In this document: positions 21,276-29,957 of the stretch, piece by piece
Position numbering within the stretch: position 1 is the first letter of the stretch
How the letters are laid out: every line of letters begins with the position of its first letter
Assembly (NCBI GenBank): GCA_050943595.1
Contig: JBMNPM010000006.1
Span: 1-64,000, forward strand
Direction: 5' to 3'
Source: JAXGXJ01 sp050943595
GTDB lineage: Bacteria > Actinomycetota > Thermoleophilia > RBG-16-64-13
DNA: 64,000 nucleotides
The notes under the pieces: model-generated
Databases searched by the model: none
What the model saw: the letters and a program-made list of their open reading frames with translations, nothing else
Told to the model about the DNA's origin: nothing
Program-made: the position numbers and the translations under genes

Positions 21276-22298
21276 TCATGAAGGCTTCTCCGGAGAGCCG
21301 TCCAGCGAAGTAAACGGTCGCAGCCGGGCACCGGTCTCAACCGCAGTGGAACGTACGTAGCAGTGAGGCAGAACACACTCTTCCCCTATCCGTGCATCGA
21401 TGAGGGTGGAGGACGGACCTATGTCACTTCCTTTTGCCACGGTTGTCTCACCGGCCAACACTGTGAAGGGCCGCACGATGACGTCGGGTTCGATGGTCAC
21501 CTCTGCTTCAATGATGGTTGAGGCGGGATCTATGATGGTCACGCCGTCGCGCATCCACCGGGCCTTGATGCGCTCGCCCAAAAGAGCTTCGGCTTGGGCC
21601 AACTCAACCCGCGAGTTGACACCCAAGACCAGCCGCGGATCGGCGACGATAGCCGCGCCCACCCGTTCTCCACGTTGACGGAGTCCGGCCACCACGTCGG
21701 TGAGATAGATCTCGCCCTGATCGTTGTCAGTACCCAAGGTGGCCAGGATATCCAGAGCCAGAGGGACGGGTAGAATAAGCATGCCGCTATTCACCTCGCG
21801 GATGGCCCGTTCATCCTCATCGGCATCCCTATGTTCGACAATACGGGCCACGGAGCCGTCGGGAAAACGAACGATACGTCCGTAGCCGCTGGGATCATCC
21901 ATCATCATGGTCAGAACGGTCGCCACCGAGTGGGACTCCTTGTGCTCCCGCACCAAGGCCTCCAGAGCTTCCGCGGTCACCAGTGGAGTATCTCCGGGCA
22001 GTACGAGCACGTCTCCTTCCAGGATATGCTCGGCGGCGGCCAGGACGGCATGTCCGGTCCCCCGCTGATCTTCTTGGCGGGCGACGACACAGTCCGCAGG
22101 AAGGTAAGGCAGGACCTGTTCGTATCCGTGTCCCAGAACAACGACAGTGCGCAGCGCAGCCACCGTCCGGGTGGCGGCCAGTACATGGAGAAGCATGGGA
22201 CGCCCGCATACCTGGTGCAACACCTTGGGGAGCTCCGACTTCATGCGCTTGCCCTGACCGGCGGCCAACACAACAACGCTGCTGATAAACGAGCTCAC
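21276..22298 (-). CDS. glmU: GlmU-type UDP-GlcNAc pyrophosphorylase lacking the acetyltransferase active site
   Basis: 340 aa from GTG 22298 (AGGA 7 nt upstream). An earlier ATG at 22331 is less likely. The uridyltransferase half is complete: VVVLAAGQGKRMKSELPKVLH, QRGTGHAV, GDTPLV, GYGRIVR, EVNSGM and LTDV. The left-handed beta-helix part begins (DPASTIIEAEVTIEPDVIV) but stops at GARLRPFTSLDGS plus six residues, just before the place where bifunctional GlmU has its acetyl-CoA and catalytic residues (Arg333, His363, Tyr366 in E. coli numbering). Usual length is about 450 aa. No C-terminal half follows in any frame before prs. It should form UDP-GlcNAc from GlcNAc-1-P, so glucosamine-1-P acetylation must come from another protein. 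Confidence 0.88.
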   Translation of the reverse strand: MSSFISSVVVLAAGQGKRMKSELPKVLHQVCGRPMLLHVLAATRTVAALRTVVVLGHGYEQVLPYLPADCVVARQEDQRGTGHAVLAAAEHILEGDVLVLPGDTPLVTAEALEALVREHKESHSVATVLTMMMDDPSGYGRIVRFPDGSVARIVEHRDADEDERAIREVNSGMLILPVPLALDILATLGTDNDQGEIYLTDVVAGLRQRGERVGAAIVADPRLVLGVNSRVELAQAEALLGERIKARWMRDGVTIIDPASTIIEAEVTIEPDVIVRPFTVLAGETTVAKGSDIGPSSTLIDARIGEECVLPHCYVRSTAVETGARLRPFTSLDGSPEKPS

Positions 22299-22344
22299 TC
22301 TATCTTCCTGCACCTCAATGGACGTCAACAACCAATGGACTAGG

Positions 22345-22416
22345 CTGGGGCGGCAGGATTCGAACCTACGAATGACGGGACCAAAACCCGTTGCCTTACC
22401 GCTTGGCTACGCCCCA
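22345..22416 (-). tRNA. tRNA-Gln (anticodon UUG)
   Basis: 72-nt cloverleaf: acceptor TGGGGCG/CGCCCCA with the U1-A72 pair typical of tRNA-Gln, D arm TAGCCAAGCGGTAAGGCA, anticodon stem ACGGG/CCCGT with loop TTTTGGT giving UUG, T arm GTAGGTTCGAATCCTGC, discriminator G and no encoded CCA. It lies between carD and glmU under its own consensus promoter. Confidence 0.96.
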
Positions 22417-22455
22417 CACGCATATGCCTCCAGGTGATACCCCAAAAGCCCGGGA

Positions 22456-22485
22456 AGTATAGGTCAGTCTTCGAAAAGGTGTCAA
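22456..22485 (-). promoter_or_regulatory. Consensus sigma-A promoter for tRNA-Gln (and possibly glmU onward)
   Basis: On the minus strand TTGACA (22485-22480), an 18-bp spacer and TATACT (22461-22456) make an almost perfect vegetative promoter. The expected start lies about 33 nt before the tRNA 5' end. No terminator is visible between the tRNA and glmU, so read-through into the glmU-prs block is plausible. Confidence 0.75.
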
Positions 22486-22497
22486 GATGGAGGAACC

Positions 22498-23019
22498 TCA
22501 CAGCACCTCGCCATGCTCGACTCTTGCGACAGCCTCTAGTATGTAGGCGTGCACGTCGCTCTTGGGAATCCCCAGGGCAACGGCGAATTCTTCGTGGAGC
22601 ATCTCTTCTGCGCGCTTCATGTACTGGGCTTCCACCTGCCCCAAACACTTCCCGATCTCGGCCAAAGCCTGCTGCTTCGCATAGATGCTCTTGATGACCT
22701 GGATCACGTCGGTCCAGTCGTCGGACACGAGCAACGTCTGGTAGTGCTCCCGCACCGCCGATACTTGGCGACTCTCAAAAATCTTCCCCTCGATATCCGG
22801 CATCCGTTCGATAAGCGACAGGGCCTCGTCACGAGAGATGACCGGGCGCATGAAACCACATGTGTCCACAGGCACGTAGATGTGTCCATCTTTGTAGATG
22901 GGGGACAGCGTGTAGTAGCTTCTACCCACGTCGGCCGTGGAGAGGTGTGGCGTCCCGATATCGTCGACTCTGCAGACACCCATACGCCCATATACCACCA
23001 TGTCGCCAACACTGTACAT
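22498..23019 (-). CDS. carD: CarD-family RNA polymerase-binding regulator
   Basis: 173 aa from ATG 23019 with AGGAG upstream. The N-terminal CarD_TRCF RID domain is clear (YSVGDMVVYGRMGVCRVDDI, YYTLSPIYKDGHIYVPVDT), and the helical C-terminal domain follows (SVIKSIYAKQQAL-type pattern, then YMKRAEEMLHEEFAVALGI). CarD proteins bind the RNA polymerase beta subunit and stabilise open complexes, especially at rRNA promoters. The gene has a long 5' region (over 400 bp to ispE) and is likely a single-gene transcript. Confidence 0.93.
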   Translation of the reverse strand: MYSVGDMVVYGRMGVCRVDDIGTPHLSTADVGRSYYTLSPIYKDGHIYVPVDTCGFMRPVISRDEALSLIERMPDIEGKIFESRQVSAVREHYQTLLVSDDWTDVIQVIKSIYAKQQALAEIGKCLGQVEAQYMKRAEEMLHEEFAVALGIPKSDVHAYILEAVARVEHGEVL

Positions 23020-23428
23020 TCCTCGCGCTCCTGTGCCTCGTCTGGTTCAGGTGACAACCGGCAGTGACGTACGTGAAGGCGCACCCCATGTGTCCGCCGG
23101 GTCATAGATACCTGCGGGGGCAAAGACGATCGTGCCAACGGTCTCTGCACATACATGCAGATGATGGGAAAACGGCCTAAGCCGGGGAAGTCGTAGATGA
23201 TCCATCAGTACCACACGTGGCCGCATGGCACGCGCTCTTCACCGTTACACGCCCGGCAGCCGGACGATCGGATATCTAAACGATCGGATATCTCCTCCGC
23301 CCGCGCAGGCCGGTCAGGCCCATGGTCCATCCCCAAGTACCTTGAACCGCAACCTTCATAGTAGTGATTATTTTATCATGACGACCGATTCGCCCCACGC
23401 CCTGAGCGGACAGACAGGGCGTGCGCAC
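23020..23428. other. Intergenic region upstream of carD
   Basis: About 409 bp between the ispE stop and the carD start, both on the minus strand. I find no convincing gene on either strand. It holds a 14-bp direct repeat at 23264-23293 and an AT-rich patch near 23365-23380 whose minus strand reads GATAAAATAATC, a possible -10 region without a recognisable -35. Confidence 0.5.
23264..23293. repeat. 14-bp direct repeat ACGATCGGATATCT, two copies
   Basis: Copies at 23264-23277 and 23280-23293, separated by two bases (16-bp period). Each unit contains the palindromes CGATCG and GATATC. It lies about 250 bp upstream of carD and could be a tandem regulator site or a small duplication. Confidence 0.7.
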
Positions 23429-24355
23429 CTATCCACACAGGGTGTCAACCGGGTACGCGGCGTAGCCGCGCGCCTGCAGTCGTGCGCATACCAATTCGGC
23501 CTCCCATTCCGACGCACACACACCGAACAACGTAGGGCCGGAGCCGCTCATGAGCGCCCCCAGCGCACCGGCAGCGATGATCGCCTGCCTGTCCTCAGCC
23601 AGCCGGGGCATCAGCGAGAAAGTAGCCACCTCAAGGTCGTTTGCCAGTAGACCGGCCACCGTTCGCGTCACACTTGGGTCCGCCGGCCGCCCATCTTTCC
23701 CGGCAGCCAACCCCCGCCACTGAGACTCCACACCGGCGGTGCGAACGGCAAACGACGCCGCGGTGATCGGAGGCGCCACCCGATCAAAGGCCGCATACAC
23801 AGCCGGGGTCTTGAGCGACGTCGTCGAGGGCAGCAGCACCAGATGGAGAGAGGGCAGGGCGATACTCACCAGTCGATCGCCGATCCCCCGCCCAATAGCG
23901 GGCCCTCGGCCGAGGAAGAAGGGCACATCGGCTCCTAGATCCCGAGCCAGACCGTGGAGCGTCTCAGCGGAGAGTCGGACACCAGCCTCTTCGCTGAGAA
24001 GACGCGCACCGCACAGCAGGGCCAGAGCCGCATCAGCGCTCCCGCCCCCTAAACCGGCCCCCACGGGTATACCCTTGCAGAGTGTCACCTCGCCCGAGAT
24101 GGCTCGGCCGGCAGTCCGTTCGAGCGACCGCAGGGCCCGCAGCACCAGATTGTCCTCACCATCCATCCCTGGGGAGTCGAGAGTGATGTTCCCAGGCGGG
24201 GCCGACCCCGGCCCGCAGCGTAAACAGAAGGAGAGTTCATCATAGAGAGCGATGGGCATGAAGATGGTAAACAGTTCATGATATCCATCGGGACGCATCG
24301 GGCCCACCAGCAGCGACAGGTTAACCTTCGCGTGCGCCTTCTCCACCACGTGCAC
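23429..24355 (-). CDS. ispE: 4-diphosphocytidyl-2-C-methyl-D-erythritol kinase
   Basis: 308 aa, GTG start at 24355. GHMP kinase signatures: AHAKVNLSLLVG, DGYHELFTIF, the ATP loop GIPVGAGLGGGSADAALALL, LGADVPFFL and the late GSGPTLFGV. It phosphorylates CDP-ME in the non-mevalonate isoprenoid pathway. It lies 23 bp downstream of rsmA, a common bacterial pairing. Confidence 0.96.
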   Translation of the reverse strand: MHVVEKAHAKVNLSLLVGPMRPDGYHELFTIFMPIALYDELSFCLRCGPGSAPPGNITLDSPGMDGEDNLVLRALRSLERTAGRAISGEVTLCKGIPVGAGLGGGSADAALALLCGARLLSEEAGVRLSAETLHGLARDLGADVPFFLGRGPAIGRGIGDRLVSIALPSLHLVLLPSTTSLKTPAVYAAFDRVAPPITAASFAVRTAGVESQWRGLAAGKDGRPADPSVTRTVAGLLANDLEVATFSLMPRLAEDRQAIIAAGALGALMSGSGPTLFGVCASEWEAELVCARLQARGYAAYPVDTLCG

Positions 24356-24378
24356 CGAGCCCGACCCCCCCTCCGCCT

Positions 24379-25314
24379 TCAGCCGACCGGCGCTCGGGAG
24401 ACATCTGCGGCTGGTGCCCGGCGCTGCACGATCATCTCTGCGAGACGCACGAACTGTCCGGGAGTCAACCTCTCCGCTCTGACACCGGGTGGTAGACCAA
24501 GTTCGATGACCACCTCGGCAGCCCGCGTCCGCGAGACGATTGATCCTGCCACCAACGCATTGACCAAAGTCTTCCGCCGTTGAGCAAACGCAGCCCGCAC
24601 AACCGAACGGAGCTGTGCCGGCTTGATGGATGGCAGCCGGTCCGCCGGACGCCTCTCAAGAACCACCAAGCTCGAATCGACGTTGGGTCGAGGGTGAAAG
24701 ATGGAGCGGGCCAGGGCGCGGGTACGAACAACCTGCGCGTAGAGCTGCACCCACACCGACAGCGCCCCATAGGTCCTGCATCCCGGAGCGGCCACCATCC
24801 GCTCGGCCACCTCCCGCTGTACCATGACGCAGTAGCGTTGCACGGCCGGCAGCCTCTGCAAGGCCTCGATGATAAAAGGCCCGGCCACCGAATAGGGCAG
24901 ATTGCTGGCACACAGGGTGGGGGCCGGTTCCAGTGACTCCAAGGGAGCCTTGAGCACATCCTCAAAGTGGAGACTCACGTTGTCGTGGACCTGCAAGGTG
25001 GCCGCCAGCGGAGCTGCGAGACTCCGATCGATCTCCAGAGCATGAACATGACGGGCCACGTGAGCCAGGGCGTCGGTGAGCACCCCCAGGCCGGCTCCGA
25101 CCTCCAGCACCACGTCACCCGGCGCGCATTCCAGCTGTTTCAAGATGACGTTCAGTATATTGTCGTCGATGAGGAAGTTCTGCCCCAGATCCCGCTTGGG
25201 CACCACACCGAACTCGGTCAGACGGGCCAGCGACACCTGGCGGAGGCCGGAGTTTTCTGGAGAGCGCGGCCGTCGCCCGAAGTCTCCCGACCCGTCCTCC
25301 GCCTGCTTGATCAT
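24379..25314 (-). CDS. rsmA: 16S rRNA (A1518/A1519-N6) dimethyltransferase RsmA/KsgA
   Basis: 311 aa from ATG 25314, with an upstream GAGGAGGG. SAM-binding VLEVGAGLGVLTDALA and DLGQNFLIDDNI at the N terminus, the catalytic ASNLPYSVAGPFIIEAL motif, and the C-terminal helical domain (AAFAQRRKTLVNAL). It dimethylates two adjacent adenines at the 3' end of 16S rRNA. The start overlaps the tatD stop by 4 nt. Confidence 0.96.
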   Translation of the reverse strand: MIKQAEDGSGDFGRRPRSPENSGLRQVSLARLTEFGVVPKRDLGQNFLIDDNILNVILKQLECAPGDVVLEVGAGLGVLTDALAHVARHVHALEIDRSLAAPLAATLQVHDNVSLHFEDVLKAPLESLEPAPTLCASNLPYSVAGPFIIEALQRLPAVQRYCVMVQREVAERMVAAPGCRTYGALSVWVQLYAQVVRTRALARSIFHPRPNVDSSLVVLERRPADRLPSIKPAQLRSVVRAAFAQRRKTLVNALVAGSIVSRTRAAEVVIELGLPPGVRAERLTPGQFVRLAEMIVQRRAPAADVSRAPVG

Positions 25315-26093
25315 CGGCCTCGACCCTCCTCAGTCGCGCCTATACGCGGGAAGGCACGCCTGACATTCGCCTCCACCTGCATCGCCAACTCCTCCACACC
25401 AACCCCCCGTAACCCGGCCACGAACTCATAGGTCTTGGCCACGAGCGCCGGCCGGTTGGGATGTCCGCGATAGGGCACCGGGGTGAGATAGGGTGCGTCG
25501 GTCTCCAATAAGAGATGCGCGGCCGGGGTGACCCGCGCAGCCCACTGTAAATCAGAAGCGTTCTTAAAGGTGACATTGCCTGCAAAGCTCAGGTAGTAGC
25601 CCCGCTCCAACACCTCATCCAAGTGAGCGGCAAGGGAAAAGCAGTGAAGGACCACCGTCAGCCCCCGGGCGTGCTCAGCCAGCACGGCCAACGTATGTCG
25701 CTCGGCGTCACGAGTGTGGATGACCACAGGCAGACCCAATCGGCAGGCCAACTCAAGGTGCCGGACAAAGACCTCTTCCTGCAGATCGTGCGGCCACCTA
25801 TCGCGATAGAAATCGAAACCCGTCTCTCCCACGGCCACCACACGCTCATGCACGGCCAACTCCTCAAGGGCCGAGAGGTCATCGCCGGCCAGCAGGCCGG
25901 CTTCCTGGGGATGGAAGCCCACACTGCAGAAGACCTGCGGATACCGCTCGGCGAGCGCCACTGCGTGGCGCGACGATTCGAGATTCGTGCCGGACTGGAT
26001 GATGATTCCGACACCGGCCTCAGCCGCCTCCACGACCAGGTCGGCAGCTTCACGATCGATGTGGTCGAGATGGGTGTGTGAATCGATGAACAT
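25311..26093 (-). CDS. tatD: TatD-family metal-dependent hydrolase
   Basis: 260 aa. FIDSHTHLDHIDRE carries the HxH metal motif, VGFHPQEAG, VAVGETGFDFYRDR (bridging Glu), PVVIHTRDAERHTL, TVVLHCFS and LLLETDAPYLTPVPYRG complete the TIM-barrel nuclease signature. The family has 3'-5' DNase activity. The order metG-tatD-rsmA-ispE is a classic conserved block. Confidence 0.95.
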   Translation of the reverse strand: MFIDSHTHLDHIDREAADLVVEAAEAGVGIIIQSGTNLESSRHAVALAERYPQVFCSVGFHPQEAGLLAGDDLSALEELAVHERVVAVGETGFDFYRDRWPHDLQEEVFVRHLELACRLGLPVVIHTRDAERHTLAVLAEHARGLTVVLHCFSLAAHLDEVLERGYYLSFAGNVTFKNASDLQWAARVTPAAHLLLETDAPYLTPVPYRGHPNRPALVAKTYEFVAGLRGVGVEELAMQVEANVRRAFPRIGATEEGRGR

Positions 26094-26152
26094 GTGAAAA
26101 AACGAACGGGATGGCTACGAAGTTCGCACCAAATCCCCTCCCGGCGGCCTCA

Positions 26153-27772
26153 TCACTCCTCCTCGATGCGGGGAAAAAGCGGGGCTCCAATCACCACAGC
26201 CAGGCCGGCAGGGAGAAGACCCCAGCGGGCCTCTTCCCACGAAGGCGCCCCATCCACGATGGGCTGTGTCGCCGCCGGCGCGAGACCCAGGCGTTCCATA
26301 ATGGTGGTCGCCGTCACGGGGATGAAGGGGTAGAGCACCACAGACACCAGTCGCAGCCCTTCGGCCAAATCCCAGAGCGTGCTGTCGAGCGCGCCGGCGG
26401 CCCCACCCAGACCGTATGTGGAGTCCTCCTCTGCAGCCGTCTCCGGCGAAGAGGCAGACCTCTCCGCCGCGGCCGCCTCTTTGGCCAGCCTCCACGGCGC
26501 CTGTTCTTCGACATAGCGGTTGAGCCGGCGCACAAAGGCCCACGCGGTCTCCAAAGCGGCCGAGAGGTCTAACTCCTCCAGCTGCCCGCGCATCGCCTCA
26601 GTCATAGAGTTCGCCTCGGCGGCCAGAAGGGAGTCCGCGGGCACGCGGCCGGCGGGGAGCGCAGGGATAACACCAGCGCGGTATTTGCTGATCATGGACG
26701 TGGTACGCGACAGCAGATTGCCCAGCTCGTTAGCGAGCTCGGTATTGTAACGGGCCTTGAAACCATCTTCACTCACCACCCCATCATGCCCAAAGCTCAC
26801 CTCGCGCAGACAGTAGAAGCGGAAGGGATCGGCCCCGTATTGCTCGATGAGTGGGAAGGGGTCGAGCACATTACCCCGTGTCTTCGACATTTTCTCCCCA
26901 CCCAACTTGAGATAGCCGTGGATGAAGAGATGCTCGGGCAGAGGGTAGCCTGCCGACATGAGAAGCGCCGGCCAGATGATGCCGTGGAACTTGAGAATAT
27001 CCTGGGCCATCACATGATAACTGGGCGGCCAAAAACGTGAGACCAGGTCGTGTCCGGGAGCGTAGTGGAGGGCGCTTAGATAGTTGATGAGGGCGTCCAC
27101 CCACACATAGATAACCTGCGAGTCATCCCAGGGGACCCCGATGCCCCACTTGAGCGTCGCCCGCGAGATGGATATGTCGTCCAAGCCCTGTTCGATGAAC
27201 GACATCGCCTCATTGTGGCGGTGTCGCGGACGCACGAAATCGGGATGTGCCCGGTAGTGAGCCAACAGACGATCTTCGAATACCGAGAGACGGAAGAAAT
27301 AGTTGTCTTCCTCCATGTGAATGGGAGCCGTGCCGTGATCCGGGCAAAGCCCGTCCACCAAGTTTTCCTCGGTGTAGTAGGCCTCACAGGCTCCGCAGTA
27401 GAGACCGGAGTACGAGCTCTTGTAGATGTCGCCCGCATCATAGCAGCGTTGGACAAACTCCTGGACGAACCTCTCGTGCTCTACGTCGGTGGTGCGGATG
27501 AAGAAGTCATTGGTCGCACCGACCTTGTGGGCCACATCTTTAAACTTGGCCACCACCTCGTCTACATGCTGCTTGGGGGTCAATCCGCGCTCGTGGGCGG
27601 CCTGCTCCACCTTGGTGCCGTGCTCATCGGTGCCGGTAAGGAAGAAAACATCGTCCCCCAGTTGGCGGTGGAAGCGCGCGGCGACGTCGGCGGCGGTCGT
27701 CGTATAGACATGGCCGATGTGCGGAACGTCGTTGACGTAGTAGATGGGTGTGGTGATATAGAAGCGACCCAT
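26153..27772 (-). CDS. metG: Methionyl-tRNA synthetase
   Basis: 539 aa. HIGH motif in YYVNDVPHIGHVYTT, a zinc knuckle CGACEAYYTEENLVDGLCPDH (C-C-C-H), the KMSKS loop GGEKMSKTRGN and a helical anticodon-binding domain. It ends after that domain, so the C-terminal tRNA-binding OB-fold found in some MetG proteins is absent. A low-complexity Ala/Glu/Ser segment interrupts the helical domain near residues 435-465. Confidence 0.97.
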   Translation of the reverse strand: MGRFYITTPIYYVNDVPHIGHVYTTTAADVAARFHRQLGDDVFFLTGTDEHGTKVEQAAHERGLTPKQHVDEVVAKFKDVAHKVGATNDFFIRTTDVEHERFVQEFVQRCYDAGDIYKSSYSGLYCGACEAYYTEENLVDGLCPDHGTAPIHMEEDNYFFRLSVFEDRLLAHYRAHPDFVRPRHRHNEAMSFIEQGLDDISISRATLKWGIGVPWDDSQVIYVWVDALINYLSALHYAPGHDLVSRFWPPSYHVMAQDILKFHGIIWPALLMSAGYPLPEHLFIHGYLKLGGEKMSKTRGNVLDPFPLIEQYGADPFRFYCLREVSFGHDGVVSEDGFKARYNTELANELGNLLSRTTSMISKYRAGVIPALPAGRVPADSLLAAEANSMTEAMRGQLEELDLSAALETAWAFVRRLNRYVEEQAPWRLAKEAAAAERSASSPETAAEEDSTYGLGGAAGALDSTLWDLAEGLRLVSVVLYPFIPVTATTIMERLGLAPAATQPIVDGAPSWEEARWGLLPAGLAVVIGAPLFPRIEEE

Positions 27773-27893
27773 AGGCCGATTATTCTAGCAGACCAGGTAG
27801 CTCGGACACGGCCGTACTACGCAATCCGGCCAACCGGCCAAGGAACGAAGTCGCGGTCACAAGGGCACACGCTCCAGCAACGTGGTGTCCCTG

Positions 27894-27920
27894 CAAACGC
27901 CCATCATACAAACGCCCATC
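27894..27920. repeat. 12-bp direct repeat CAAACGCCCATC at the end of rsmI
   Basis: Two copies (27894-27905 and 27909-27920), 15-bp period, spanning the rsmI stop codon region. Probably a small tandem duplication. No function is evident. Confidence 0.6.
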
Positions 27921-28821
27921 AAACGGGGTCTTCGCCGTCATCGACCTGTTCATGGCGACCCTCAAGTCCCAACTCATATGCCCGGCGGGCAGGCAGACCG
28001 GTCAATCCGGCCACAATCCTGGCCGCCTTCTTCATGCCTATGCCCAGCTGCACCAGATCCGCCAGGGCCACGCGGGCGCGATGCTCTACGGCATCGACAG
28101 CCAACGGCACACCGGGATACCCGGAGCCGCTGGCGCACCCCCGGCCCCGCTGCGGGACCACACCAGATGGCGCGAGCACAAGCACGATCTCCCCACGCAC
28201 CGGGTCCATGAGCCGGTCTAAGATCTCCGCAGCGGTACCGCGCACCACCTCCTCGTGGATCTTGGTCAGCTCACGGCAGAGGGCCAACAGCCGATCGGGC
28301 CAGCGCTCTCCGATAGCCGCCAGGGAAGCGCGCACACGTCGGGGCGACTCGAAGGCTACCACTGCAGCGCCGGTCGCCTCGAAGCGTGCAAGTTGTTCCA
28401 CCAGCTTCGCTGCACCCCGCTCCAGAAAACCGATGAAGGCGAAGTCGTCCACCGGAAGTCCCGACACCACCAAAGCGGTGGAGACGGCCGACGGTCCGGG
28501 CAGGACCGTCACCGGAAGGTTCTCGGAGACACAGGCGCGCACCAGGGAGAATCCGGGATCAGAGAGGCCGGGCATGCCGGCGTCGGAGACCAGGGCTATC
28601 TCCTCGCCCGCCCGCAGACGGGGTAGGAGGAGGGCCACCCGCAGTTCCTCATTGTGGCCATGGAAGCTGATAGTACGAGCCGTGATGCCGTGTCGATCGA
28701 GGAGCACCCGCGTACGACGAGTGTCTTCGCAGGCGACCAAGTCCACCCGCCTCAACACATCCAGCACCCGCAGAGTGACGTCGGCCAGGTTGCCGATCGG
28801 GGTCGGGCATATGTACAGCAT
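27919..28821 (-). CDS. rsmI: 16S rRNA (C1402-2'-O)-methyltransferase RsmI
   Basis: 300 aa from ATG 28821, immediately after the stop of the ROK gene. Tetrapyrrole-methylase fold with LYICPTPIGNLADVTLRVLDVL, ACEDTRRTRVLL, HGHNEE, ALVSDAGMPGLSDPG, VLPGPSAVSTALVVSGLP and FIGFLERG. It methylates the ribose of C1402 in the 16S rRNA decoding centre. Confidence 0.96.
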   Translation of the reverse strand: MLYICPTPIGNLADVTLRVLDVLRRVDLVACEDTRRTRVLLDRHGITARTISFHGHNEELRVALLLPRLRAGEEIALVSDAGMPGLSDPGFSLVRACVSENLPVTVLPGPSAVSTALVVSGLPVDDFAFIGFLERGAAKLVEQLARFEATGAAVVAFESPRRVRASLAAIGERWPDRLLALCRELTKIHEEVVRGTAAEILDRLMDPVRGEIVLVLAPSGVVPQRGRGCASGSGYPGVPLAVDAVEHRARVALADLVQLGIGMKKAARIVAGLTGLPARRAYELGLEGRHEQVDDGEDPV

Positions 28822-29802
28822 CTAGCGTGCCAGAAAGCCCCAGGCCGTCAGACCACCGCCGACGAGCCCCGCCATATCACCCAGGGTGGCACGCACCACC
28901 TGGGCTTGGTCGCCGTTCGGCCGAAGAGCAGCCTCCCGCATGATCCGCGCCGCAGGTTCCAGGATGAGATCGCCCAGGTTGCTCGCCCCCCCACCGACCA
29001 CGATCACCTGCGGATTGAAGATGTTGGCCACGCTCACCAGACCGGCACCCAACCAGACCGCCATTTCACTCACAGCCGCAAGAGCGCCCGGGTGGCCCTG
29101 CCGGGCGAGTTCCGACACGGCCCGGCCGTCGAGACACCCCTGTTCGCAGAGGTGGGCCAGCATGCCATCGACATCCTCCTCACCCAGCCCCGCCCGGGAC
29201 CTCGCATAGCGTTCCAGCGCCTGTCCCGACGCATACATCTCTAAGCAGCCCCGGGACCCACAGGCGCACTGCAGACCGTCGCGGCACACGATAATGTGGC
29301 CTAACTCAGCCGCACCTCCCCCCGCGCCGCGATAGGGGTGTCCGTCCAGCACCAACCCGCCGCCGATACCGGTCCCCAGAGTGAGCATGACGATGTGCCG
29401 GTAGCCGGCGGCCGCCCCGCACACCGACTCGGCCCAGACTGCCGCGTTGGCGTCGTTCTCCACGACTACCGGAACGTCGAAGACCTCCTGTAGCCGGACA
29501 CCCAACTCCATATCCCGGAGGGGAAGGTTCGGAGAGGTGACGACCACCCCATGCGCGCTGTCGACGGTCCCCGCGCAGGCCAATCCTATAGCCCCCAACC
29601 GACGGCCGGCGAAGGTCTGTAGCGCTCGGCCCAGCGTCCCCTGCAGTCCGGCAAGAAATCCCGCCGTATTGTCAGACACTGTGGGCTCGATGAGCGCGGG
29701 CGCCGACATCCTTCCTGAGCGGTCAACGGGTGCCACGGCCACCTTGGTGCCGCCGATATCTACACCGAGGACCATCATGTCTACTGGAACCGTCACCGTC
29801 AC
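28822..29802 (-). CDS. ROK-family sugar kinase (glucokinase type)
   Basis: 326 aa from GTG 29802, preceded by GAGGAGGATGA and overlapping a small upstream frame as GTGA. ROK marks: LGVDIGGTKVAVA (phosphate loop), VENDANAAVWAE (catalytic Asp), TLGTGIGGGLVLDG, GAAELGHI and the zinc motif CACGSRGCLEMY. Probable ATP- or polyphosphate-dependent glucokinase, but ROK specificity (glucose, ManNAc, fructose) cannot be read from sequence. A glucose role would fit with pgi elsewhere in the window. Confidence 0.88.
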   Translation of the reverse strand: MTVTVPVDMMVLGVDIGGTKVAVAPVDRSGRMSAPALIEPTVSDNTAGFLAGLQGTLGRALQTFAGRRLGAIGLACAGTVDSAHGVVVTSPNLPLRDMELGVRLQEVFDVPVVVENDANAAVWAESVCGAAAGYRHIVMLTLGTGIGGGLVLDGHPYRGAGGGAAELGHIIVCRDGLQCACGSRGCLEMYASGQALERYARSRAGLGEEDVDGMLAHLCEQGCLDGRAVSELARQGHPGALAAVSEMAVWLGAGLVSVANIFNPQVIVVGGGASNLGDLILEPAARIMREAALRPNGDQAQVVRATLGDMAGLVGGGLTAWGFLAR

Positions 29803-29957
29803 TCATCCTCCTCTGTGCATGCCGAGCGATGCGTGAGCAGGATGAAGTCCTCGCCGAACTCCCGGTCCAGCTGCGCACACTCAGTCTCGTGGCCACCAAG
29901 CCGATAGAACGACTCGGCCCGGCTCTCCTTTGAGAGCTCGCAGTACCATCCGCCCAC
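29799..29957 (-). CDS. Candidate 52-aa Cys-containing protein coupled to the ROK gene
   Basis: Minus-strand frame from GTG 29957 to TGA 29799-29801. The stop overlaps the ROK start as GTGA. The protein begins VGGWYCELSKESRAESFYRLGG-like and ends ...LLTHRSACTEEDE, with three Cys and mixed charge. By eye 41 of 52 codons end in G or C (79 percent), matching real genes here, while a competing 35-aa ATG frame has about 54 percent. No strong ribosome site is visible before the GTG. I recognise no family. Confidence 0.5.
   Translation of the reverse strand: MGGWYCELSKESRAESFYRLGGHETECAQLDREFGEDFILLTHRSACTEEDE

Noticed and set aside
27773..27918. T-box or SAM riboswitch before metG
   Set aside because: The 146-bp spacer shows no T-box sequence, kink-turn pattern or terminator/antiterminator pair. 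Only a TAGAAT-like -10 is visible.
27215..28825. 536-codon open frame on the plus strand opposite metG and rsmI
   Set aside because: It lies antisense to two clear essential genes, has no ribosome site or family features and is Arg/Ser/Pro-rich, as expected for an antisense frame in GC-rich DNA.
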